A stretch of DNA of 64,000 nucleotides from DASVUS01 sp036388675 (GCA_036388675.1 DASVRI010000021.1:36083-100082), one strand, 5' to 3'; numbered from the stretch's first letter, positions 1 through 8,758 are shown. Notes: a model not told the origin generated them from the sequence alone. Made by a program: numbers and translations.

Positions 1-2
1 CA

Positions 3-122
3 CGCGCAGCACTTGTGGCATGTCTCTTAGTTGTTGGTGCTGGCCTTGTGGGTGGAATCATTGTGTACTCGCGGGCTGATGAAAATCTTCACAGGCTCAA
101 CACCGTCGGGCCGCCAAGGTGA
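3..122 (+). CDS. C-terminal end of a small membrane protein (5' end outside window)
   Basis: One frame is open from the window edge to a TGA at 120-122. It encodes a hydrophobic segment (AALVACLLVVGAGLVGGIIV) followed by a short polar tail ending NTVGPPR. The segment is long enough to span a membrane once. The stop lies about ten bases before the attC-like site at 132-216, which is the usual arrangement of an integron gene cassette. The family cannot be named from so short a tail. The reading frame itself is moderately convincing because of the sharp hydrophobic-to-polar layout. Confidence 0.4.
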   Translation, partial: RAALVACLLVVGAGLVGGIIVYSRADENLHRLNTVGPPR

Positions 123-131
123 CGAACTGCA

Positions 132-216
132 GGCCAACAAATCATTGCACCCGACCGCCTACGTTCCGTTCGTTCCTCACTCCACTACGGCGGCGGGTGA
201 ATTCAGGCGTTAGCGC
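132..216 (+). other. attC-like (59-base-element) recombination site
   Basis: The site starts with GGCCAAC and ends with a GTTAG-type core, as in R''/R' boxes of integron attC sites. Between them are two long complementary arms, CACCCGACCGCC and GGCGGCGGGTG, which pair with an unpaired A in one arm; such extrahelical bases are typical of attC. The sequence between the arms is a variable loop. The boxes deviate from consensus at one or two positions. No integrase gene or second attC is visible in the window, so this would be an isolated site. An ordinary inverted repeat is the alternative. Confidence 0.45.
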
Positions 217-334
217 TGAAGAAGCCGTTCTCCAAAAAGCCGTAAACACGGACTCGCTTGCCACGGCTGATGTAGTATAAAGAATGCCCGCCACGTTTCG
301 GTTTCTCTGCGGGTTACGCTCGAGGAGAATGCTC

Positions 335-976
335 TTGAACCTGACTCTATACTTCCTGCGCCATGGACAAACGACCTTTAGTCGCGATAATGCTTTTTGC
401 GGTTCCGGTCTCGACCCGGAACTCACACCCGATGGACAGCAGATGGCGCAGGCGTTCGCCGCTGCCTTTACGACTACGCCATGGAACGCCCTCTATTGCA
501 GCCCATTGCGACGTGCGGTGGCCACAGCAGAACCGCTTTGCCGGGCGTTGAACACAACATTGGAACTGCGTGATGGCTTAAAAGAAATCGGGTATGGCCA
601 ATGGGAAGGCCAGAATGTCGAAACTGTGAGCCGCGATTTTCATGATGACTACCTCCGCTGGACAGCCGACCCGGCGTGGAATGCTCCCACCGCAGGTGAA
701 ACGGCAGTCGCGATTGCGCGGCGCGGTTTGGAAGTCGTGGAAGAAATCAAGCAACGCTTTGGCACCGGCAATGTGCTGGTCGTGTCGCACAAGGCAACGA
801 TTCGCATTGTGTTGTGCGCCCTTTTAGGCATCGACGTGGGGCGGTTTCGTTTTCGTCTGGGATGTCCCGTCGGTTCGGTTAGTGTTGTGGAGTTTACGAG
901 TCATGGGCCGCTGCTCCATACACTGGCTAACCGCACGCATCTTGATGAGCGTCTGCGCACGTTGCCCGGCACCTAG
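335..976 (+). CDS. Histidine phosphatase family protein (phosphoglycerate-mutase-like)
   Basis: The protein opens with the phosphatase signature LRHGQT, whose His is the phospho-acceptor of the family. Later it has the Arg/Glu motif region SPLRRAVATAEPL and the second catalytic His in VVSHKATIR. At about 213 residues it matches the single-domain cofactor-independent phosphatases grouped as phosphoglycerate-mutase-like or alpha-ribazole-phosphatase-like; the substrate cannot be read from sequence. A TTG at 335 has GAGGAG seven bases upstream. An ATG at 329 sits too close to that site, and an in-frame ATG at 284 lacks one. It stands alone, convergent with the next leftward gene. Confidence 0.8.
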   Translation: MNLTLYFLRHGQTTFSRDNAFCGSGLDPELTPDGQQMAQAFAAAFTTTPWNALYCSPLRRAVATAEPLCRALNTTLELRDGLKEIGYGQWEGQNVETVSRDFHDDYLRWTADPAWNAPTAGETAVAIARRGLEVVEEIKQRFGTGNVLVVSHKATIRIVLCALLGIDVGRFRFRLGCPVGSVSVVEFTSHGPLLHTLANRTHLDERLRTLPGT

Positions 977-1014
977 TTGTCCGGCACATGAAGGCCGTTG
1001 AGTACTCGCTGAAC

Positions 1015-2448
1015 TTATTCAACTCGCTCTTCGGCCACTGCGCTTTGCGTGATGGCGGCAATTTCGGGTGCATCCAACCGGCGCAGTCGCACATCGCGCA
1101 GATGCCCGGTTGTGCGCCACGTTGCGATGCCCAATGGCTGCGATGGCGTTACGGTCAGGCGAATCGAAAGGCCTTTGTTTTTGGTGAGCAGGTTCACCAA
1201 TTTTTCGTCGTCGATCCATGCCTCAATCTTGGCACCTGTCACGCGCACACGGACGCGATACCAACGTCCGGTTTGAAAGCTGCGCACCTGAGTGGTCTCG
1301 TTCTCCTCGGCGCTGTAGCCGTCGATGCTGGACATCCCGACAACGGTGCCGCCCCAGCCACCCACAATGAAGCTCAAAGCCGCATCGCCGACGGGAAACG
1401 TGATACCGCAAAAGAAATCGTTGCCTGCGGCACGCCTCGCATTGAGGCTGATTTCGTAATTGTTCCGGGGAATGTCTTGCGTCCACGTTACACCGGTTAA
1501 GTCGTTGCCGCTGCCGAGAACCAGGGTGTCGTTCTCAATCTTCATTTCACCCTTGCCGGGAAATTCAGACGGCTTGCCGCTGCGTTGCAACCCTCCATCG
1601 AAGAGCCACTGCCAGCCGCTTTGCGGAATGGCGTGTGTCCCAGCGTCGTTGGGTGGGTTAGCGTTCACATTTGGCGCTGCGATGGTGGCAAACGGCAACG
1701 ATGCACCCGGTTTGCGTATATCGAGCTGATAGTTGCCGGGCGTGATACCTGTTAGTGTCCACGCACCGTCAGGCGCGACTGTGGTCTGCGCGTATGATTC
1801 CTGGGCACCACGCGCATAACTGAAGTTGCCGCTTGTTGCGCCATCACGCGGATGGGTGCCGCTTTGCACCGCGACGACGTAACCGGCAACGGGCGTTTTT
1901 CCGTCGCTTAACGTCACACGTCCGCGCACTGTTGCGGCGCCAGGCACCGTCAAGTTGAAGACTTGCGGTTCCGCACCCTCAATTACTTCTAAGTGATGAA
2001 AAATTTTGCCCGGCACATCGCCTGCCGGTTCAACCCACAGGCTGTAGAGACCCGGCACCAGGCGCGCCGTTTTGGCCGTTCCTCCTGCACCCAGAACGAA
2101 TGCGCCGGGCGATACCCTGCCGCTTTCGTTGAAAAGATGCAGTTTAATTCCGGCAGGCAGCACTTTTCCGTGGGCCGATTGCAAGATGAACTTGACATCG
2201 CGCGACGGTCTAACATCGGCACTGGCAGCCGCTGCGAAGGACAAAGACAATGGCCCGGAAGCAAGTGCCAACATAAGCCCCAAAACAGCGGTCAGACTAT
2301 AGACCTCTTGCATAAGTCCTGGTGACGGCTGTTTTTCCCAACCGCGCCCGTGAGGCAGCGGGCTGATTCGCTTCAGCAAGCCCGCTGCCTCACGGGCGCG
2401 GTTGCGGTGAAGCGCACTTATGCAAGAGGTCTTATGAAAGTTACGCAT
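1015..2448 (-). CDS. Secreted protein with carboxypeptidase-like regulatory and DUF1080 (3-keto-disaccharide hydrolase/LamG-like) domains
   Basis: After a signal sequence (SLTAVLGLMLALASGPLSLS) come beta-sandwich carboxypeptidase-like regulatory repeats (GRVTLSDGKTPVAGYVV; DGAWTLTGITPGNYQLDI). The C-terminal half (WQWLFDGG... to LRDVRLRRL) resembles DUF1080, a concanavalin-like fold found in 3-keto-disaccharide hydrolases and carbohydrate-binding secreted proteins. The protein should be exported. The N-terminus is unusual: a 132-bp MITE plus a 3-bp target duplication (135 bp in all) is inserted in frame after codon 5. Removing it restores a normal start, MRNFHSLTAVLGL. The inserted element also supplies an ATG at 2313 just before the signal sequence, so either start could be used. 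Substrate is unknown. Confidence 0.75.
   Translation of the reverse strand: MRNFHKTSCISALHRNRAREAAGLLKRISPLPHGRGWEKQPSPGLMQEVYSLTAVLGLMLALASGPLSLSFAAAASADVRPSRDVKFILQSAHGKVLPAGIKLHLFNESGRVSPGAFVLGAGGTAKTARLVPGLYSLWVEPAGDVPGKIFHHLEVIEGAEPQVFNLTVPGAATVRGRVTLSDGKTPVAGYVVAVQSGTHPRDGATSGNFSYARGAQESYAQTTVAPDGAWTLTGITPGNYQLDIRKPGASLPFATIAAPNVNANPPNDAGTHAIPQSGWQWLFDGGLQRSGKPSEFPGKGEMKIENDTLVLGSGNDLTGVTWTQDIPRNNYEISLNARRAAGNDFFCGITFPVGDAALSFIVGGWGGTVVGMSSIDGYSAEENETTQVRSFQTGRWYRVRVRVTGAKIEAWIDDEKLVNLLTKNKGLSIRLTVTPSQPLGIATWRTTGHLRDVRLRRLDAPEIAAITQSAVAEERVE
2301..2432. mobile_element. 132-bp MITE-like element, copy 1 (inside signal-peptide region of 1015-2448)
   Basis: Perfect 16-bp terminal inverted repeats (AGACCTCTTGCATAAG at the left) flank an almost perfectly self-complementary interior, so the element folds into one long hairpin. 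TAT precedes it (2298-2300) and TAT follows it (2433-2435), consistent with a 3-bp target duplication. A second copy of exactly the same length lies at 53634-53765 with roughly ten differences. It has no coding capacity of its own. The terminal sequence suggests mobilisation by a DDE transposase encoded elsewhere, but no such gene is in the window. Confidence 0.85.
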
Positions 2449-2519
2449 CGAAATCCTTTTGAGTTGTGCACAGCGCCTAACGAGTACTCATTCATACCGG
2501 ACGGTTCATACCGGATGGT

Positions 2520-2933
2520 TCATTCAATCGAAGTTGCGCAAGCAACAGGCGGTCGCACCATTTTATCGAGCAGTTGTTCCAGAGCGGCTTCCGGGTCATG
2601 GCAAAGGCCGGAGTGAGCGGGCGAGGTTTGGATGATGGTGCTGCGCGGCGCCACCAACCAGTGAAAACGGGCGCGTTGTTCCATTTGACCGATGGGGCCG
2701 GCGCCGGCGCCTCCCGTGCACACGAGTTGCACCGTATTGAGATATTCGTCGAGCAGAGCAGGGTCGAGCGTGGGAGCAAACGCCTGTAAACGTTGCGCAT
2801 CAAGTTCGATGCGCGCCTTAAGAAAGCGGTGAAACGAACAAAAAAAGAGCACGCCGGCGTTGAGGAACTCTCCGCGCTCAACTCGCGGCACGACGCGCAC
2901 AATGGCATAGTCAAAGGTGCAGAGATCGGGCAT
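2520..2933 (-). CDS. DUF3037 family protein
   Basis: A 137-residue protein beginning MPDLCTFDYAIVRVVPRVERGEF, with the conserved DUF3037 stretch (FLNAGVLFFC...RFLKARIELD). The start at 2933 has GAGGAGG six bases upstream; longer in-frame starts run deeper into the neighbouring gene. It overlaps the 3' end of the HipA-like gene by about 23 bases, so the two are translationally coupled. DUF3037 proteins are often found next to HipA-like kinases; their biochemical role is not established. The C-terminus is rich in small and polar residues. Confidence 0.75.
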   Translation of the reverse strand: MPDLCTFDYAIVRVVPRVERGEFLNAGVLFFCSFHRFLKARIELDAQRLQAFAPTLDPALLDEYLNTVQLVCTGGAGAGPIGQMEQRARFHWLVAPRSTIIQTSPAHSGLCHDPEAALEQLLDKMVRPPVACATSIE

Positions 2934-3702
2934 GGCGCGCCTCCTCAGCAAAGACTCGCGGCGATTCCAAACGTCGCAAAAGATAGGCAATGTAGGCCGC
3001 GCGATGTTCCTCTATGTCGTTAAATTGTTCAACATCGCCCAGCCAACCCTCGGGAATGAGCGCAACAATGCCGGCCATCAGTTCCGGCGTGAGACGCGGC
3101 GCCAGCATCGCATCGACGGCTTCCAGTTGGCTTGCAAAGGGCAGCAGAACGTGTTCTTTGATCTGCGCAAAGGGGTTGCGGCTGCGTTCTATGTAATCGT
3201 CCCAACTGTGGTGAAAATAAAGCGCCGCACCGTGATCGATAAGCCACAGGCGATGATGCCACACCAGCATGTTGGTGTTGCGTGGTGTGCGATCGACATT
3301 GCTGAGAAAGGCATCGAACCAGACGATAGATGAAGCGAGTTCCGGCTTGTCCTGAATGGGTTTTGCTACCAGTGGGTCGAAGGTGATGGAGCCGGGCAAA
3401 TAATCCAGAGCCAGGTTAAGCCCTACGCTGGCTTTGATAAGCTCGCGAATTTCGTAATCGGGTTCGTTGCGTGCCAGCAGCGAGTCGAGGTTTACAAAAA
3501 CAATTTCCGGCACCGGAAGCCCCAACGCACGCCCAATTTCACCTGCTACGAGTTCGGCAATCAGCGCCTTGGCGCCCTGTCCCGCACCGCGAAACTTCAA
3601 GACGTAAGTGCCGTCGTCATCCGCCTCAACAATAGCGGGAAGTGAACCGCCCTCGCGCAGTGGAGTGACGTAGCGAGTCGCCGTGACTGTTCTCAAATTC
3701 AT
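2911..3702 (-). CDS. HipA-like kinase-domain protein
   Basis: The 263-residue protein carries a kinase-like catalytic core: a probable nucleotide-binding region near the start (YVLKFRGAGQGAKAL), a catalytic loop (DAFLSNVDRTPRNTN) and a metal-binding LIDHGAAL segment. These correspond to HipA/PI4-kinase-like folds. It lacks the full length of HipA toxins (about 440 aa) and the N-terminal HipA subdomain, so it belongs to the short HipA-like group that travels with DUF3037. No HipB-like repressor gene is adjacent; the overlapping partner is the DUF3037 gene. A toxin role should not be assumed. Confidence 0.75.
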   Translation of the reverse strand: MNLRTVTATRYVTPLREGGSLPAIVEADDDGTYVLKFRGAGQGAKALIAELVAGEIGRALGLPVPEIVFVNLDSLLARNEPDYEIRELIKASVGLNLALDYLPGSITFDPLVAKPIQDKPELASSIVWFDAFLSNVDRTPRNTNMLVWHHRLWLIDHGAALYFHHSWDDYIERSRNPFAQIKEHVLLPFASQLEAVDAMLAPRLTPELMAGIVALIPEGWLGDVEQFNDIEEHRAAYIAYLLRRLESPRVFAEEARHARSLHL

Positions 3703-3748
3703 CAGGAATGTTTTGTTGAAACGGGGCGCGCCTTAACGAGTACTCGCT

Positions 3749-5296
3749 TCAGGGTTGAGGCGGCAACGGGCTTTTTGCTTCGGACGCCAATAACCGTGTA
3801 AAACGAGTGCGCACGTTTTGCGGCCCCTTTTCACGCAGTTGCTGCGCCAGAGCAACGCTGCGGCACAACCGCAAAAAGCGCAGGGTGTAAACACTTTGCA
3901 GTTCTCTGGCTTCGGCTGCGTTGTAGGCGGCGTGCAGTTCCTGTTCGATGCGCCACAGGTCTTTGAACTGCCCGGCTTTTTGCTCGCGCTCCAGTTGGGC
4001 AATGGCGGCATTGCGTGCTGCCCCATATTGGTTACTGCGCGAGTTTTTCAGCGCCGGCCAGCGTTGCACCAGACGGCTGCGTGCGGCGTTGCGCATTTCT
4101 TCATAGCGCTCGTATTGACGCTCGTAAAGATGATCGTAGCTCTGGCTATCGTCTCCGCCTAGCAGGCCTTCAATGCCGCGCCGCGCTGCGGCTTGCTTCC
4201 CTAGACGTGTATGGGCCTCGCGCACGCGGTCATCGCCCGCCAACTTCGCGCGCTGCGACAGCGTATCCAGTGTGGCACGCTGCGCCGCAGTCGCCCATGA
4301 GCGCAACGTGGCGTAGCGAGTACTCAGCAGTTGTTCTTCGGGCAGGGTGACAAAGCGGCGCAAGAACACATCGGACGTGTTGACTGGCACGTCAATTGAG
4401 CGGTCGTTGGCCAGCGTGTAATAGAATGCTTCGTCCATGCCGACGCGACCATCGCGATTGTAATCGACGCCGGTGACGCGGCGCCCCACACGGTCACGCC
4501 CGGTCAGTGCAGCGAAGAAATACGATGTGAAGTCGTGATACTCCGCCTCATTCACTTCGGCTGTGCAACCGGCTGCCATGCGCTCCGGAGTCGCAGCGAA
4601 AAAGCCGGCGATGTCACGCGCTACGAGTGCGGCTTTGGGATTGCCGTCCTGAAACAGCACGTTGCCGAAAGCGCCCGAGTAGCATTGCACCATGACCAGC
4701 GTCACCGGCACATCGGCGGGCAAGCGCGCGATTTGCTGCGACAGTTCACGCACCGATAAGTTATCGCTGCCCCACAGGCAGTAATAGTTGTTGGCGGTAT
4801 CGTTTTCGTTCTGGCCGCCGTGGCCGGTAAAGTACAGCAGGACGGGCGTTCTGGCACGGGGCTGGCGCAAGGTTTCAAACGCTTTTTGAATGGCGGCTTT
4901 AGATGATGGGCCATGTAAACGAGTACCCAGTTGTGGCGCGCGATAACCGCCGGAATCCTCGTCCTCATCAAGCAGCAGTTGCAGAATGCGCTCTCCGCTG
5001 GGAGCCGAAGATGCACTCGCGTAAAACAGAACTGAGGGGCGACGCAAGTCGCCGTCGGCAAACAGCGTGGTGCACGACGATTTATCGGGCACCAGACGCG
5101 ACACATAGCGCACGTTACTTTCAATAGCAGCCTGATTGTTCTCCGGGTCGGGCCCGCCACCCACCAGGAGAACGCGCAGTGCCGATGTGCGCGGCGCTGC
5201 AGCAAGGCCATCAGCTATCTTCGGCGCAACCAGACACAGGGCAAACAGCAGCGAGGCGCTGACGATGCGCACGGGGCAAAAGAATTTCTTTGTCAT
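3749..5296 (-). CDS. Secreted caspase-like (clan CD) cysteine peptidase with EF-hand-like motif
   Basis: A signal peptide (about residues 1-33) precedes a peptidase domain with the clan CD dyad: His in LLYFTGHGG (about residue 159) and Cys in MVQCYSG (about residue 205). This fits C13/C14 caspase- or legumain-like folds. A calcium-loop-like DYNRDGRVGMDEAF follows at about 280-293. The C-terminal 200 residues are charged and helical, probably coiled-coil (YERQYERYEEMRNAA...). At 515 residues it is larger than a bare caspase fold. It lies upstream of the HipA-like gene on the same strand. Target and activation mode are unknown; calcium dependence is only suggested by the loop. Confidence 0.75.
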   Translation of the reverse strand: MTKKFFCPVRIVSASLLFALCLVAPKIADGLAAAPRTSALRVLLVGGGPDPENNQAAIESNVRYVSRLVPDKSSCTTLFADGDLRRPSVLFYASASSAPSGERILQLLLDEDEDSGGYRAPQLGTRLHGPSSKAAIQKAFETLRQPRARTPVLLYFTGHGGQNENDTANNYYCLWGSDNLSVRELSQQIARLPADVPVTLVMVQCYSGAFGNVLFQDGNPKAALVARDIAGFFAATPERMAAGCTAEVNEAEYHDFTSYFFAALTGRDRVGRRVTGVDYNRDGRVGMDEAFYYTLANDRSIDVPVNTSDVFLRRFVTLPEEQLLSTRYATLRSWATAAQRATLDTLSQRAKLAGDDRVREAHTRLGKQAAARRGIEGLLGGDDSQSYDHLYERQYERYEEMRNAARSRLVQRWPALKNSRSNQYGAARNAAIAQLEREQKAGQFKDLWRIEQELHAAYNAAEARELQSVYTLRFLRLCRSVALAQQLREKGPQNVRTRFTRLLASEAKSPLPPQP

Positions 5297-5353
5297 AAAT
5301 ACGCTTCGTAAGCACCATCACTGCCAACTCAAACTCTGGTTAAGGTTTAGCCA

Positions 5354-6379
5354 TCACGTCCACCGGCGATAGAACGAAGCGCGTTGCCAGTAATCGGCGG
5401 TTTTTGCTTCAAGTGCCGTCTGAGCGGCGGCTTCCATCGGGCCATCAATGGTGCGTGCCGTTGCGACATTCTCTTCCAGTTGTGTAATCGTGTCGCAGGC
5501 GATGATGCAGCAGGCTACGCCCGCCTGCGAAAGCGAGTAGTGCATCGCATCACGAATGGTCACGCCGGCTTCGGGGTTGATTAGCCGTCCATAGGCCGGC
5601 ACCTTCATCGCAATAACGCCGACTTTCTTTTGCTGCGCGACGGGCAACAAACGCTTGATAAACGAATCCTCCTGATGCACATCGGCGGCGTTGATGCTGG
5701 CGAGCAGGGTGTCAAACGGGTAGCGCTGTAACCAGTCGGCCAGCACGTCGCTGCGATGATGGCCCGAAACGCCGACAAAGCGCACCATTTTCTCGTCTTT
5801 GGCTTTTTGCAACGCTTTCATGGCGCCGTTCGTGCCGAAGAACGGTTCAGTATCGCGCTCGGGCAGGGATGCGCGATGCATCTGCCACACATCGAGATGA
5901 TCGGTTTGCAAGCGCTTGAGCGATTCTTCCAATTCGCGCATGGCGCCATCGTAATCGCGCAGGTCGGTCTTAGACGCGATGAACATTTCCTTGCGACGCG
6001 ATTTTGCCACTTCGCCAATAGCGCGTTCGCTTTTGCCGTTGCCGTAGGTGGTGGCGCTGTCGAAATAATTTACGCCCAGATTGAGCGCGCGTTCGACAAT
6101 CGCGACTGCCGCTTCATGCGGGCCGTTCGAAAGCGGCGTTTTTGACGAGGCGCCGCCGAGGCCGAAGACCGTAACCTTTTGCCCGGTTTGCCCCAGAACG
6201 CGCATGGGCAAGGCCGGTGAGGCTGATGCCGCAGGCGCTGTAGCCAAAGCCGGCGCAACTGGTTGCGCCGGCAAAGTTGACGTTGCTTGCGCAAGGACTT
6301 CGCGCACAGCCGTTGAGCCACCAAGGGCGATACCGGCACCTAAACCAAGCAGTTCACGACGAGAAAGTTTTTTTGACAT
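5354..6379 (-). CDS. Tat-exported aldo/keto reductase
   Basis: The N-terminus SRRELLGLGAGIALGG is a twin-arginine signal followed by an Ala/Pro-rich linker to about residue 55. The catalytic barrel shows the aldo/keto reductase tetrad: Asp and Tyr in NYFDSATTYGNGKSERAIGE, Lys in IASKTDL and His in DVWQMHRAS. The start at 6379 has GGAG upstream; an in-frame ATG at 6397 would add six residues. Exported aldo/keto reductases with Tat signals are common in Planctomycetota-like genomes. Substrate is unknown. It is transcribed leftwards, divergent from ychF. Confidence 0.85.
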   Translation of the reverse strand: MSKKLSRRELLGLGAGIALGGSTAVREVLAQATSTLPAQPVAPALATAPAASASPALPMRVLGQTGQKVTVFGLGGASSKTPLSNGPHEAAVAIVERALNLGVNYFDSATTYGNGKSERAIGEVAKSRRKEMFIASKTDLRDYDGAMRELEESLKRLQTDHLDVWQMHRASLPERDTEPFFGTNGAMKALQKAKDEKMVRFVGVSGHHRSDVLADWLQRYPFDTLLASINAADVHQEDSFIKRLLPVAQQKKVGVIAMKVPAYGRLINPEAGVTIRDAMHYSLSQAGVACCIIACDTITQLEENVATARTIDGPMEAAAQTALEAKTADYWQRASFYRRWT

Positions 6380-6666
6380 AAGGCTCCAACTGTTCAAGTT
6401 TCATTCCTATGACTCCCGGCGGGTGCAAAGGAGTCACTTCTCTTCGATATTCGCCACAAAGAAGAGTATAACGCGGCCATGTCTGCGATTCTGCCCGCTA
6501 GGGGACGTAATAAACGAGGTGACAATAAACCATGCGCAACCGACCGCGACGTGGCTCAGGTTACAGGTTTATCGAGTACTCGCGATGCGCACAAACTCTG
6601 TTGTGCGTGGCCTTCTATACTTAGGAGGCAATCTAGAGGCAATCTACAGGAGTTTGACTACACGAC

Positions 6667-7758
6667 ATGAGTTTGAAATGCGGTATTGTGGGCCTGCCCA
6701 ACGTAGGCAAATCGACGTTGTTTAATGCGCTCACGCGCTCCGGCATCGCCGCTGAAAATTATCCGTTCTGCACCATTGAGCCGAACGTGGGCATCGTCGA
6801 AGTGCCCGATGCGCGGCTGGGCCAACTCACCGAAATGGTGAAGCCGCAACGCACTGTGCCCGCCGTAACCGAGTTCGTCGACATTGCCGGCCTGGTCGCC
6901 GGTGCCTCCAAAGGCGAAGGGTTGGGCAACCAGTTTCTGGCCAACATCCGCGAAACCGATGCCATCGCGCATGTGGTGCGCTGCTTTGAAAACGGCGATG
7001 TGGTGCACGTCGCGGGGCACATTGATCCCATTGCGGATATTGATGTGATTGACACGGAGTTGGCATTGGCCGACCTTGCCTCGGTGGAGAAGATTCTGTC
7101 GCGCGTTTCCAAGCAGGCAAAAACCGGCGACAAGAACGCGGCACCACTGGCGGCGTTGCTCGAACGAGTACTCGCAACGCTCAACGAAGGCCGTCCGGTG
7201 CGCGCCATGAATCTTTCACCAGACGAATTAGAGATGCTGCAACCGTTCACACTTCTAACCGCCAAGCCGGTGATGTATGTGGCGAACGTGGCCGATGCAG
7301 ACCCGACACAAAACCCGCACCTGGCGCGCGTGCAGGAAAGGGCCACAGCCGAAGGCGCTCCGGTGGTGCCGGTTTGCGCCGCGCTGGAAGCGGAGATTGT
7401 CGATCTCAGCGATGAAGAAAAAGTCGAGTTTCTGTCCGACATGAAAATGACCGAGCCGGGTCTCAACCGCGTGATTCGCGCCGGTTACAGTTTGCTCGGG
7501 CTGCAAACTTATTTCACGGCGGGCGAAAAGGAAGTGCGCGCCTGGACAGTCGAAGTTGGTGCGACGGCTCCTCAGGCGGCAGGCGTGATTCACACCGACT
7601 TCGAGCGTGGCTTCATTCGCGCCGAAGTGATCGCCTTCAACGACTACGTAGAACTTGGCGGTGAGGCGGGCGCCAAAAAAGCGGGCAAGCTGCGCGTCGA
7701 AGGCAAAGAATACATCGTGCAGGACGGCGATGTGATGCACTTCCGCTTCAGTGTGTAA
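6667..7758 (+). CDS. ychF: Redox-regulated ATPase YchF (OLA1 family)
   Basis: The protein starts MSLKCGIVGLPNVGKSTLFNALT, containing the P-loop, then NYPFCTIEPNVG and DIAGLVAGASKGEGLGNQFL, all hallmarks of YchF. The C-terminal TGS domain (GLQTYFTAGEKEVRAWTV... YIVQDGDVMHFRF) is complete. Its 363 residues match the family's usual length. YchF binds ATP rather than GTP and associates with ribosomes. It carries one GAGTACTC copy read as R-V-L at 7166. It is monocistronic, with a 287-base upstream spacer that holds another copy at 6574. Confidence 0.97.
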   Translation: MSLKCGIVGLPNVGKSTLFNALTRSGIAAENYPFCTIEPNVGIVEVPDARLGQLTEMVKPQRTVPAVTEFVDIAGLVAGASKGEGLGNQFLANIRETDAIAHVVRCFENGDVVHVAGHIDPIADIDVIDTELALADLASVEKILSRVSKQAKTGDKNAAPLAALLERVLATLNEGRPVRAMNLSPDELEMLQPFTLLTAKPVMYVANVADADPTQNPHLARVQERATAEGAPVVPVCAALEAEIVDLSDEEKVEFLSDMKMTEPGLNRVIRAGYSLLGLQTYFTAGEKEVRAWTVEVGATAPQAAGVIHTDFERGFIRAEVIAFNDYVELGGEAGAKKAGKLRVEGKEYIVQDGDVMHFRFSV

Positions 7759-7843
7759 CTACTGTGTAACTGTTGCGCGATTGCACACTCTAATGAGTTC
7801 AATCCATTCAAAGTCGGCGCCAGGCGCCTCAAGGAAACAGTTG

Positions 7844-8758
7844 ATGAAGAATGTCATTCGCACGCTGAGTGTGGCGCTGCCTCTGGCGCTGGTTTACAGT
7901 TTGAGTACTCTCTTGCCGGCGGCTGCCGACAGCGTTCTGGCGCCCGAAGCCAAAGTCGAGAAACTGGCCGATAGTTTTTCGTTTACCGAAGGCCCGGCCT
8001 CGGACGCGGCGGGTAACGTCTTTTTTACCGATCAGCCCAATAATCGCATTCTGAAATGGAGCGTGGACGGAAAACTTTCCACTTTCCTGGAGCCAAGTGG
8101 TCGCGCCAACGGGCTGAGCTTTGATAAAGCGGGCAACTTGTGGGCGTGCGCCGATGAAACCAACCAGTTGTGGCGCATCGACCCGAAAGGCAAAACCGAA
8201 GTTGTGCTGACGAACTTTGGTGGTAAGTTGCTCAACGGTCCCAACGACATCTGGATTCGCCCGGACGGCGGCATCTACTTCAGCGATCCGTTCTACAAGC
8301 GCCCTTACTGGAAGCGCGGCCCGATGGAGCAAACCTCGCAGAACGTGTTTTTCCTGACACCCGACCGCAGCAAACTCGCGCCCGTCGCCACCGATTTAAA
8401 GCAGCCGAATGGTGTCATCGGCACGCCGGACGGCAAGACGCTTTATGTCGCGGACATCGGCGACTCCAAGACTTACGCCTACGATGTTCAAACCGATGGC
8501 ACGCTCAGCAACAAAAAGTTGTTTTGCGAAATGGGCTCGGATGGCATGACCATCGACAATGAGGGCAACGTGTATCTCACCGGAAGAGGCGTCACAGTGT
8601 TCGATAAGACGGGCAAACAGATCGAGCAAATCGCGGTTGACGCGCCGTGGACGGCCAACGTTTGCTTCGGCGGCGCAGATAAGAGAACTCTGTTTATCAC
8701 GGCGAGCAAAGGATTGTATTCAGTTCGCACGCGCACGCAGGGCGTCGGCAGCCAGTAG
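7844..8758 (+). CDS. Secreted SMP-30/gluconolactonase/LRE-like protein
   Basis: After a signal peptide (VIRTLSVALPLALVYSLSTLLPAAA) a six-bladed beta-propeller of about 275 residues follows. Metal-site motifs of the gluconolactonase family are visible: FTEGPASDAAGNVFFTD, RANGLSFDKAGNLWACAD, LNGPNDIWIRPDGGIYFSDP and PNGVIGTPDGKTLYVAD. It probably hydrolyses a sugar lactone in the periplasm. The chosen start at 7844 has AAGGA eight bases upstream; an in-frame ATG at 7751 would overlap ychF and hide the signal peptide. A GAGTACTC copy (7903) falls in the signal-peptide codons. Confidence 0.88.
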   Translation: MKNVIRTLSVALPLALVYSLSTLLPAAADSVLAPEAKVEKLADSFSFTEGPASDAAGNVFFTDQPNNRILKWSVDGKLSTFLEPSGRANGLSFDKAGNLWACADETNQLWRIDPKGKTEVVLTNFGGKLLNGPNDIWIRPDGGIYFSDPFYKRPYWKRGPMEQTSQNVFFLTPDRSKLAPVATDLKQPNGVIGTPDGKTLYVADIGDSKTYAYDVQTDGTLSNKKLFCEMGSDGMTIDNEGNVYLTGRGVTVFDKTGKQIEQIAVDAPWTANVCFGGADKRTLFITASKGLYSVRTRTQGVGSQ

